Origin: Lachnotalea glycerini
GTDB taxonomy: Bacteria > Bacillota > Clostridia > Lachnospirales > Lachnospiraceae
NCBI RefSeq assembly: GCF_003201285.1
Contig: NZ_QICS01000004.1
Coordinates: 186,001 to 250,000, forward strand
Length of the DNA: 64,000 bases
Direction: 5' to 3'
Made by a program: the position numbers and the translations under genes. Below, piece by piece: positions 1-7,488 of this stretch; position 1 is the stretch's first letter, and every line of letters starts with the position of its first letter. The notes under the pieces were generated by a model. That model saw only the letters and a program-made list of their open reading frames with translations. It did no database searches and was not told where the DNA came from.

Positions 1-969
1 GAGCCCTCTTTTTATTGTTTATGTAAGGCAGCTTTTAATCTTACCAAGGGTTATCAGATGCTTCATTCAAAGGGATATAGTTACAGAGATATTTCTTTTG
101 GAAATGTATTCTTTAATCCAGATAATGGAGAAGTACTTATTTGTGATAATGATAATGTATCTGTGAATGGAAGTGATGATAGTTCTGTATATGGTACGCC
201 TAGATTCATGGCACCAGAGATTGTTGTTGGAAAGGCAAAGCCATCTAGAAATACAGATTTATTTTCATTGTCAGTCTTGCTATTTTATATGTTCATGTTA
301 AATCATCCGCTAGAAGGTAAATTAGAGGCGGAAATTAAATGTATGGATATTCATGCAATGAACAAGCTATATGGAAGCAGTCCTCTGTTTATCTATGATC
401 CAGATGATAAGAGCAACAGACCATTAGCCGGATATCAAGACAATGCACTTGTCTTCTGGGATTTATACCCACAATATTTTAAGGACTTGTTTATAAATTC
501 ATTTACAATCGGTTTACAGCAACCAAATAGACGAGTAACAGAATCTAAATGGCTAGAAATATTTGCAAATATGTTATCTCAGATTATAATATGCCCAGGA
601 TGTGGTGCCGAAGTATTTTATGATTCAGATAAAGAAACAAAAGGTGTGGCTCATACATGCTGGAGTTGTCAACAAACAATAACAATTTCTTCAAAGCTTA
701 TTATAGGTAAGAGCAATATTTTATTGACTGTGGATACAAAGATATATTCACATTATCTTCATGAAGACTATAATATGGAAACTGTAGTTGGAGAGGTTGT
801 TCAGAATCCGAACAATCCAAGCCTTTGGGGCATTAAGAATGAAGATAAAGAAAACTGGACATATATTAAAGCAGATGGAACTCAAATTCCAGTTACTGTG
901 GGCAGAACGGCAGCTATTGCAAAAGGAACTAAGATTGATTTTGGAAAGTTGATTGGTGAGTTTAATTAA
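1..969 (+). CDS. Ser/Thr protein kinase with zinc ribbon, 5' end outside window
   Basis: The frame is open from base 1, so the N-terminal lobe lies upstream. The visible part has the kinase catalytic loop as YRDISFGN, an Asp-Asn pair where DFG normally sits (CDNDN), and an APE motif (MAPEI) followed by the C-lobe. After the kinase comes a four-Cys zinc ribbon (CPGC near base 592, CWSC near 658) and a beta-rich tail. Kinases of this build belong to the TerY-phosphorylation triad, in which a kinase, a PP2C phosphatase and a vWA protein form a reversible phosphorylation system. All three occur here on one strand. The HRD to YRD and DFG to DND changes are within the family's tolerance but could lower activity. 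The substrate is unknown; the vWA protein is a plausible one by inference. Confidence 0.82.
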   Translation, partial: EPSFYCLCKAAFNLTKGYQMLHSKGYSYRDISFGNVFFNPDNGEVLICDNDNVSVNGSDDSSVYGTPRFMAPEIVVGKAKPSRNTDLFSLSVLLFYMFMLNHPLEGKLEAEIKCMDIHAMNKLYGSSPLFIYDPDDKSNRPLAGYQDNALVFWDLYPQYFKDLFINSFTIGLQQPNRRVTESKWLEIFANMLSQIIICPGCGAEVFYDSDKETKGVAHTCWSCQQTITISSKLIIGKSNILLTVDTKIYSHYLHEDYNMETVVGEVVQNPNNPSLWGIKNEDKENWTYIKADGTQIPVTVGRTAAIAKGTKIDFGKLIGEFN

Positions 970-981
970 CGGGGAGCGAGT

Positions 982-1695
982 ATGCATGAAAAATTGCAAG
1001 AGATTATTGAAAAGTATCCAGAGGCATTAAGTAATAGACAGAAGTTGAGAGCTCTGTTATTGGATTATTTTCCAGATAAGAAAAGAGAAAGTAATATTCT
1101 TTTGATGGTATTTGATGAAGATATCATTGTCGAAATGAGGAAAATTACTAGTATTGATAATATTCTTATGATGCGATATATAAAAAAATTGGTTATTAAT
1201 TATGGAATATATGAAGAAGTGGCAAAAGAAGGTATTCTAAATTGGGCAAGAGCATTTGGAGTTGAGGTTAATTTATTAGACAATTTGCAAAAGATAGAGT
1301 ACACCGAAACTAATAAGGCGTTTTGTCAAGAAAAATTGATCCAAGAGATGGAAGATAAACTTGTAAATAAATGTAATGGCATGGTTGGAAAATTTGGAAT
1401 GGACGTAAATAAGATTGATGAACAAACTTTATTTCTGAAAGCTGAAAAAGCAAAGAAACTGATTAAAAGAAAACATATTATGCTTGAAATATCTAATATT
1501 AATAGGCAATTTGAAAGGACAAAGGGGTTTACAAAAGTGTATAACAGTTTTTGTAAATCAAATAGAAGGGAAGTTTTACCACCAACTAAAATAGAGGCTA
1601 TGAGAATATACTTAATTCAATATAAAGGAATGCCAACAATTAGTTTTGAGGATTTCTATGTAGAAATAATAAGAAAATCAGAAAGACAACAATAG
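982..1695 (+). CDS. helical protein of the TerY/kinase cluster
   Basis: A 237-residue protein starting 12 bases after the kinase stop, with a GGGGAGCGAG ribosome binding site before ATG. The first 95 or so residues (LRALLLDYFPDKKRES, then IYEEVAKEGILNWARAFGV) resemble a small helical domain that I have seen attached to vWA, Hsp70-like and kinase proteins, but I cannot name the family. The rest is charged and probably helical. There is no signal peptide or membrane segment. Its place between kinase and vWA genes suggests an adaptor or partner of the phosphorylation system. The function is not known. Confidence 0.6.
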   Translation: MHEKLQEIIEKYPEALSNRQKLRALLLDYFPDKKRESNILLMVFDEDIIVEMRKITSIDNILMMRYIKKLVINYGIYEEVAKEGILNWARAFGVEVNLLDNLQKIEYTETNKAFCQEKLIQEMEDKLVNKCNGMVGKFGMDVNKIDEQTLFLKAEKAKKLIKRKHIMLEISNINRQFERTKGFTKVYNSFCKSNRREVLPPTKIEAMRIYLIQYKGMPTISFEDFYVEIIRKSERQQ

Positions 1696-1737
1696 AAATA
1701 ATTGGAATAGTTCGTACACATATAGGAGGATATTAAT

Positions 1738-2466
1738 ATGAGTGAAAAGTTAAAAAGACCAGGTGGAGAATTAGCGAGCAGACCGTTGCACTTCTTTTGG
1801 GTAGTAGATTGTTCAGGTTCAATGTATGGAGAAAAGATTGGGACTGTGAATCATGCAATTCAATCTACAATACCGGAGATGGTAGAAGCAGCAGACGATA
1901 ATCCAAATGCACAGTTATTGGTACGTACTTTGAAGTTTGCATCTGGAGCATCATGGGTTACATCAAATCCGGTTAATATTGAAGATTTTGCTTGGAATGA
2001 CTTGGAAGCAGGTGGCGTAACAGACTTAGGAAAGGCATTTGAACTTTTAGCAGCGCAGCTTACAATACCACCTATGTCAGATAGAGCATTGCCACCTGTA
2101 TTAGTTCTTTTATCAGATGGACAGCCTACTGATGATTATAAGAAATCATTAAATAACTTGCAGCATTTACCTTGGGGGAAAAAAGCAGTTAAGATTGCAA
2201 TTGCGATTGGACAAGATGCAGATATTAGTGTACTTGAAGAATTTACAGGTAACAGAGAATTGGTTTTACAAGCAAATAGTCCACAGGCACTGGTTAAGAT
2301 GATTAAATGGGCGTCCACAGCTGCTTCCTTGGTATCTTCTCCAGCAAGTAAACCAATTGAAGTAGCAGGAGAACGGTCTGCGGCCAGTGGTGGCAATGCA
2401 CCTCTTATACTAGACATGAATAATATTCCTAACCCAGATGATATTGATGATAACGACGTATGGTAA
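1738..2466 (+). CDS. terY: TerY-like von Willebrand factor A domain protein
   Basis: A 242-residue cytoplasmic vWA protein. The metal-ion-dependent adhesion site is complete: D24-x-S26-x-S28 (VVDCSGSM), a Thr in VTDLGKAF, and an Asp in LLSDGQPTDD. The last 40 residues are low in structure and end in an acidic run (NPDDIDDNDVW). A clear AGGAGG lies 8 bases before the ATG. Together with the kinase upstream and PP2C phosphatase downstream it makes the TerY-P triad described for Ter-type stress systems. In that model the vWA protein is a metal-binding scaffold. No TerC/TerD/TerZ genes are visible in this window, so the wider Ter context would have to lie to the left. Confidence 0.85.
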   Translation: MSEKLKRPGGELASRPLHFFWVVDCSGSMYGEKIGTVNHAIQSTIPEMVEAADDNPNAQLLVRTLKFASGASWVTSNPVNIEDFAWNDLEAGGVTDLGKAFELLAAQLTIPPMSDRALPPVLVLLSDGQPTDDYKKSLNNLQHLPWGKKAVKIAIAIGQDADISVLEEFTGNRELVLQANSPQALVKMIKWASTAASLVSSPASKPIEVAGERSAASGGNAPLILDMNNIPNPDDIDDNDVW

Positions 2467-2479
2467 GAGAGGAGTGCCT

Positions 2480-3307
2480 ATGAATCGAATTATTTTCGGT
2501 GAAAGCGTACAGGGAGCTTCTCATATAAGAGCAGATAAAGAATGTCAGGATAGCTATAAGAAAGTTGACTTCGGAAAGGATATTGCTATTATTTCTGTAG
2601 CAGATGGTCATGGGAGCAATTCGTGTCCATACAGCAAAACTGGATCTGAAATTGCTGTTAATGTGTTTTGTAAAGTTATGACAGATTTCTGCTGTCATTA
2701 TGAAGATAATATGAATGCATTAATGACTTATTTAAATAGAGAAGGCGATACCAAGGTCGCACAGGTTATAGATACCGAGTGGAAGAAACGTGTTTATATA
2801 CAACACCGTAACAATAAAAGAGAAATTGTTCTTGACAAGCAAGGGAAAATTGATAAAGGAGCAATTTATAAACAGTACGGAAGCACATTGTTAGGTGTAA
2901 TGATTACCCGTACATTTCTTTTCGCATTCCAACTGGGTGATGGAGATATTATGTATGTGGATGTTGATGGGGTGAAATCAGTTATTGAGGGCGATAAAAT
3001 ACTTGGTACAGAAACACATTCATTATCAAAGCAGGATTCATGGAAGTCTGCCATTACTGTAGTTTTAAATAAAGACGAGGGGGAAAAAGTGCCATATATG
3101 TATATGCTATCTTCAGATGGAATGTCAAATAGCTTCACGAGTCAGGATGAATTCTATAAAACATGTCGGGATTATTATGATCTAATAAAAGCACATGGTT
3201 GCAAGACGATAGCGCGTTATATAAAAGAATGGTTAAGTGAAACAAGTGCACTGGGATGCGGTGATGATATTACAGTTATGATTGGTTATTATGAAGAAGC
3301 CCTATAG
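2480..3307 (+). CDS. PP2C-family protein phosphatase
   Basis: I place the start at the ATG at 2480 because GAGAGGAG lies just upstream; a longer in-frame ORF would begin inside terY. The 275-residue protein has the PP2C metal-binding motifs: QD (residues 23-24), VADGHG (D42), LGDGDI, SSDGMSNS and GCGDDIT near the end. PP2C enzymes use two Mn/Mg ions to dephosphorylate Ser/Thr. Its likely job is to reverse the neighbouring kinase. The gene follows terY by 13 bases, so the four genes probably form one operon. Confidence 0.9.
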   Translation: MNRIIFGESVQGASHIRADKECQDSYKKVDFGKDIAIISVADGHGSNSCPYSKTGSEIAVNVFCKVMTDFCCHYEDNMNALMTYLNREGDTKVAQVIDTEWKKRVYIQHRNNKREIVLDKQGKIDKGAIYKQYGSTLLGVMITRTFLFAFQLGDGDIMYVDVDGVKSVIEGDKILGTETHSLSKQDSWKSAITVVLNKDEGEKVPYMYMLSSDGMSNSFTSQDEFYKTCRDYYDLIKAHGCKTIARYIKEWLSETSALGCGDDITVMIGYYEEAL

Positions 3308-3425
3308 CCTTAGAACAATAGAATGCAAGCAATAATTTCTTTATGTAAATAACTGAGAAGATAGAAAGCATATAATGATCACTTCGAGAAAGTTAATGAT
3401 TCATGGTTATAAAGTGGGGTAATCT

Positions 3426-4059
3426 TTGTTGCAGAGAATATTGCGTAAAGAAAAGGGTACAAGGATTGTTTATGTGAGGTGGTGTGAGGTAGTGATTCAC
3501 GACTATTATTATTATAAAAGTCTTAATGCAAAAGAAAAGCAAGCATACAAAGAAATACATTCTGGAATACAGAATTATTTAGATAGTATATGTTTGGCAA
3601 ACAAAGGGTATACGGAAGATGAGATTGGTAATGCAGCATTACATAGAAAATATGAACCTCACGCATGGAATATTGTCAATATAAAAGGACAAGCATGTCA
3701 TTTGGATTCTACCTGGGATGTATGTAACTCAAAAGATGGTCAGATTAATTACGATTATTTTAATGTGACAGATGAAAATATAATAAAGGATCATAGTGAT
3801 TATTCAGGTGTCATGCAGTACGAGTCGTTATAATTACTTTGAAATGACAGGAAGCAGAGTGGAAAGTACTTGTGAATTATATATAAAGTTAGATTACCTA
3901 AAAGATAATATGTCGGAAACAATTTTCATGAAGGAAATTTCACAGTTACAAGAGCTGGTGATGAAATACATTCAAAACGATGGGTATCCATTATCGGTAA
4001 GTAGTCAGTATAATTGTCAGCAGAAGACAATAAGGTTGAAAGCAAATATTCGAGTTTAA
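3426..4059 (+). pseudogene. broken transglutaminase-like gene
   Basis: The first frame (3426-3833) reads YYYYKSLNAKEKQAYKEIHSGI and then, after a short stretch, PHAWNIVNIKGQACHLDSTWDV. These are the start and the His/Asp part of a transglutaminase-like cysteine protease fold. The middle piece that normally carries the catalytic Cys is missing. Near 3815-3835 the match moves to another frame (NYFEMTGSRVEST, ending at 4059). An internal deletion plus a frameshift make it non-functional. Transglutaminases often accompany such signalling clusters, so it may be a lost member of this operon. Confidence 0.7.
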
Positions 4060-4159
4060 GTAGGAAAGAAACTATGGCAGAATATGCAGTGTTATATGAG
4101 GAATTATTTGAAGAAAGGTAGAAAACTAAGGGTTTAGAGTCGTTCTAATAATGTTTGCT

Positions 4160-4225
4160 GTAGAGTAGTAGGTATTATAAAGGATAATGAACAGGATAAG
4201 AATAATAATGTAATTGAATTTAGGA
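4160..4225 (+). pseudogene. 3' tail of a lost paralogue of the next gene
   Basis: This stretch reads GIIKDNEQDKNNNVIEFR in frame. The C-terminus of the intact neighbour (4737-4797) reads GIINDRVNDKNSNIIEFR, and the DNA also matches closely. No upstream ORF encodes the rest of such a protein. The simplest reading is a former tandem pair whose first copy has been deleted down to its last 20 or so codons. A 15-codon ORF at 4074-4121 lies just before it and is probably meaningless. Confidence 0.65.
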
Positions 4226-4236
4226 AGGTGAATTAT

Positions 4237-4806
4237 ATGCAACTAGGACTTACAATCTCTCTACAAAAGCATCTTAAATTAAAATCACCATCCTATGGTA
4301 AGCCAGCTGATCTATTTTTCTGTTGGGAGTTGCATATTATTCGTTTTCAAGGAAAGAATGCACTTGCAGCAGTAAATGCAAATAATAGATTTTTGGTATT
4401 AATGGTTGGTATGAAAGCTGCTGACTGGAAGTTACTACAGAAACGTTTTGAAGAAGCAGTAACAGCCGGATTTTTGAGTGAAGGTTATACAAAAGAGCAG
4501 ATTGATGCATATTTCAGTTTGGCAGATGAGCCGGTCTTCACTAAGACACATGGAAGAAAACCGGTTGGTGGAATGAATAAAGCAATTGATTATTTATATT
4601 ACTTACCAGAACCAATAGATCCAGAGCATTTATATCAAGAATTTCATTGCAGATTTTTGAACAGGGATATCTGTTCTCCAATAGGGTTTGAAGACTATGG
4701 GTATCCAGTGGAATTTTTAGAAGTTGATATGAATAGGATCGGTATTATAAATGATAGAGTAAATGACAAGAATAGTAATATAATTGAATTTAGGAGTGGG
4801 AGGTGA
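4237..4806 (+). CDS. small protein of unknown function (possibly DUF6933-like)
   Basis: The start is the ATG at 4237, 8 bases after AGGAAGG; a GTG at 4228 overlaps that ribosome binding site and is less likely. The 189-residue soluble protein begins MQLGLTISLQKHLKLK and contains LHIIRFQGKNALAAVNANN followed by a long helical middle. That opening layout recalls the DUF6933 family, but I am not certain. No catalytic motif stands out. Its last codons overlap the possible upstream TTG start of the next gene. The 3' end is duplicated upstream of the gene. Confidence 0.55.
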   Translation: MQLGLTISLQKHLKLKSPSYGKPADLFFCWELHIIRFQGKNALAAVNANNRFLVLMVGMKAADWKLLQKRFEEAVTAGFLSEGYTKEQIDAYFSLADEPVFTKTHGRKPVGGMNKAIDYLYYLPEPIDPEHLYQEFHCRFLNRDICSPIGFEDYGYPVEFLEVDMNRIGIINDRVNDKNSNIIEFRSGR

Positions 4807-4810
4807 AATC

Positions 4811-6283
4811 TTGAAAATATCAGATTTAATTGGTGAAGCAACAGAATATGATAAAAAAGAAACATTAGAAGAAAGAAGACCCAAGAGTTGGTTGAAAAGT
4901 GTAAGTGCTTTTGCTAATGGTATCGGTGGAGCATTAATATTTGGGGTCACAGATAACGAAGAGCCTGTTGGACTTTCAGATTCAAAAGATGTGTCTGAAA
5001 AAATAAGTGAGATCATCAAAACAAAAATGGATCCAATACCACAAGTAATTATGGAAATTCACGAAGAAGCAGGAAATGAATTTGTGATTTTAAGAGTTCC
5101 ATCAGGAATTGAGACTCCTTATTACTACATAGGAGAAGGAAACAGAACTGCGTTTATAAGGGTTGGTAATCAAAGTATTCCAGCAGGAACCATTGACCTA
5201 AAACATTTAGTACTTCATGGAAGCAACAAGACTTATGATAGTCTTACTTCACAGTACAAATATGAAAATTTTGCTTTTACAAAATTACGATCTGTATATA
5301 GAAAAAGAGCTGGACAGGAATTGGAAGAATCGGACTTCACATCTTTTGGTTTGACGGATGTGAATGGAATGTTAACTAATGCAGGTGCTTTACTAGCTGA
5401 CGATTCACCCGTAAGACATTCTAGATTATTTTGTACAAGATGGTATGGGCTTGATAAAGCATCAGGTGTTATGGAAGCTATTGATGATAAAGAGTTCAGT
5501 GGAAGTCTTGTAACATTACTTCAAAGTGGAGAAGAATTTGTAAAAAATAACTCTAAGAAAAGATGGAAGAAAACGGCCAATGGCAGATTAGAAATGCCAG
5601 ACTATCCGGAGCGAGCAATTCTTGAATGTATTGTGAATGCGTTAATTCATCGTGATTATTTAGACTTGGGAAGTGAAGTTCATATCGATATGTATGATGA
5701 CAGACTTGAAATATATTCGCCCGGTGGAATGTATGACGGTTCACAGGTACAAAATCTTGATACGGACAGAGTTCCTTCAAGAAGAAGAAATCCCATTATT
5801 GCAGACATCTTTAATCGGATGAACTACATGGAGCGAAGAGGAAGCGGTTTCAAGAAGATAAAGGGTGATTATCGAAAAGAAGTCAATTATAAAGAAGCTC
5901 TGGAACCTAAGTTTTATTCCGATAATTCTTCGTTCTGGGTAACGCTATATAATCTTAACTATAATGTTCCAGTGGAAAAAGTTGATTTTGGTGATGAAAA
6001 AGTTGATTTTCATAGCAAAAAAGTTGATTTTGAGGGTCAAAAAGTTAACATTGAATTTATTGAGACAGCACTTACGGAAATGAAAGTTAATTTGCCAACA
6101 AAGGAAAAGGCGAAAGAAGTATTTTTGAGTTTTGGCATTCAGACAGTTTTCAGTAGAAAAGAAGTTGCCAAACTGCTTGAAATATCGCCAACAAGTGCAA
6201 GTAATTTATTGGCTAAAATGGATAAAGCAGGGTTACTGGAGACGGTTGTTGGACAAGGAAAAGGAAAATACAGATTTAGATAG
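4811..6283 (+). CDS. AlbA_2-type ATP-binding transcriptional regulator
   Basis: The start is taken as TTG at 4811, 7 bases after GGGAGGTG; a TTG at 4784 is also in frame. The N-terminal 150 residues form an AlbA_2/Schlafen-like domain (SVSAFANGIGGALIFGVTDN, later FIRVGNQSIPAG). A GHKL-like ATPase segment follows (ERAILECIVNALIHRDY, RLEIYSPGGM, and GSGFKKI). After it come four spaced copies of a KVDF/KVN motif and a C-terminal winged helix (SRKEVAKLLEISPTSASNLL). Such proteins are described as putative transcriptional regulators. The target is unknown. The repeat linker is probably flexible. Confidence 0.8.
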   Translation: MKISDLIGEATEYDKKETLEERRPKSWLKSVSAFANGIGGALIFGVTDNEEPVGLSDSKDVSEKISEIIKTKMDPIPQVIMEIHEEAGNEFVILRVPSGIETPYYYIGEGNRTAFIRVGNQSIPAGTIDLKHLVLHGSNKTYDSLTSQYKYENFAFTKLRSVYRKRAGQELEESDFTSFGLTDVNGMLTNAGALLADDSPVRHSRLFCTRWYGLDKASGVMEAIDDKEFSGSLVTLLQSGEEFVKNNSKKRWKKTANGRLEMPDYPERAILECIVNALIHRDYLDLGSEVHIDMYDDRLEIYSPGGMYDGSQVQNLDTDRVPSRRRNPIIADIFNRMNYMERRGSGFKKIKGDYRKEVNYKEALEPKFYSDNSSFWVTLYNLNYNVPVEKVDFGDEKVDFHSKKVDFEGQKVNIEFIETALTEMKVNLPTKEKAKEVFLSFGIQTVFSRKEVAKLLEISPTSASNLLAKMDKAGLLETVVGQGKGKYRFR

Positions 6284-6286
6284 ATT

Positions 6287-6312
6287 ATGAAACGGCAGAG
6301 ATGCCGTTTCAT
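6287..6312. terminator. perfect 11-bp inverted repeat after the AlbA_2 gene
   Basis: ATGAAACGGCA, a GAGA loop and TGCCGTTTCAT pair perfectly 3 bases after the stop codon. The following bases are A-rich rather than T-rich, so it may end transcription weakly or stabilise the mRNA 3' end. Confidence 0.55.
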
Positions 6313-6420
6313 AATAAAAATATTGAATGAACTTGAAATAATTTTAAAAATAGAATAGAGATTCGGAGATGAAATATTGATTGATAATTAAGATGCTGGT
6401 AGTCGTAGTATTCGGAAAAA

Positions 6421-6836
6421 TTATTTTTCTAAGTTATCTATATAATCTTGAATAAGACTTATAAGCTTATCTAATTTATCATCAAAGTGAGAATTAGCGG
6501 ATTCTGATTTTGAAATATTCTTTAATTCAGTAGTGATTTCCGATAATTGATTCTTGGTAGAATTGCGTTTCTTCCAAATCGGGAGAGCTTATAGACTAAG
6601 ATGTAGTCAATTTCTAACCCATTTTCAATATCACATAGCATTTGTTTAAAAGCGGGTCTGCCGTCTATGGATTTGCCGGATTTACCAGCATCTTCGTAAA
6701 CGTCTACGATCTCCATTTCTTCTCTGATTACAAAACGCTTTAAGCTATTTTTTTGCCCGTCCAAGTTGAACCCATCCACCTGCATTTCGGTACTTACACG
6801 AGGGTAAAGTACACATTTTTTTCCACTCCGATTCAT
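6421..6836 (-). pseudogene. serine recombinase with internal deletion
   Basis: Read on the minus strand from ATG at 6836 it encodes the catalytic domain of a large serine recombinase: VLYPRVSTEMQVDG with nucleophile S15, then KLSRFGRN. Right after that motif the frame changes. A second frame reads NSTKNQLSEITTELKNIS to a stop at 6421, which looks like the coiled-coil C-terminal tail of the same family. The DNA-binding and zinc parts between them are gone. The junction near 6590 is therefore a deletion that also broke the frame. It marks this patch as former mobile DNA. Confidence 0.75.
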
Positions 6837-6918
6837 AGTAGTTGACCTCCAATTAATCCTAATACCGTCGTGTCCTAAAAAATGGGCGACTTTAACACAC
6901 CCTCCGTAATTCAATTTT

Positions 6919-6959
6919 TTAAGAAAAACGGCGGCTTTGATTTTACTCAAAACCGCCGT
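6919..6959 (-). terminator. terminator of the uvrA-like/marR operon
   Basis: On the minus strand ACGGCGG and CCGCCGT form a 7-bp GC stem, extended after a small mismatch by TTTGA/TCAAA, followed by TTTTTCTT. It lies about 95 bases beyond the stop of the MarR gene. Confidence 0.85.
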
Positions 6960-7053
6960 CTGGTTACTTTATGCAATTGCAAAACAAAAAATCTGTCTTA
7001 CTGGTTTTTATTTACCGTAGGGCAGAAAATTTCTTGTATTCGACTAAGTATGT

Positions 7054-7476
7054 CTATTGCTTTTCTGCGTATAAGTTCGTAATCCTTTTGCACATCATTG
7101 AAAAAGCATGTACTTCTTCCTCTGTTAATGCTTCTTCAATTAGGTTCATAATTTCATTTCCAAAATCCTCAACACGATTTAAAAAAGCTTTCCCCTCTTT
7201 GGTAAGAACAATATTGTAAGAGCGGCGGTCGTTTATCTGTCTTTCCTGAATAATATACTTTTTTTCCAGCAAACGCTTTGTTAATTTTGAAATTCCTGAT
7301 TGTGAGATACCTTTCATTTCAGCAAGTTCTTTTGTGGTTTTTGCTCCCTGCTTATTCAATGTGTCGAGTATATAGTATTGTGCCGTTGAAACACCCTCAA
7401 CATTGAACCGATTTGAATCTGATACAATCATGCATTGAAAGGGAACATAACGTTCCTCTAATTCTTTTATAGCCAT
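7054..7476 (-). CDS. MarR-family transcriptional regulator
   Basis: A 140-residue winged-helix repressor. The recognition helix and wing are clear: TKELAEMKGISQSGISKLTKRL, then RQINDRRSYNIVLTKEG. The N- and C-terminal helices would make the dimer. It starts 12 bases after the stop of the UvrA-like gene with AGGAGG before its ATG, so the two are one operon. MarR proteins commonly repress the resistance gene they are paired with and release on binding a small molecule. A palindrome in the operon promoter (9779-9806) is the likely operator. Confidence 0.88.
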   Translation of the reverse strand: MAIKELEERYVPFQCMIVSDSNRFNVEGVSTAQYYILDTLNKQGAKTTKELAEMKGISQSGISKLTKRLLEKKYIIQERQINDRRSYNIVLTKEGKAFLNRVEDFGNEIMNLIEEALTEEEVHAFSMMCKRITNLYAEKQ

Positions 7477-7488
7477 TAAGTCAACCTC

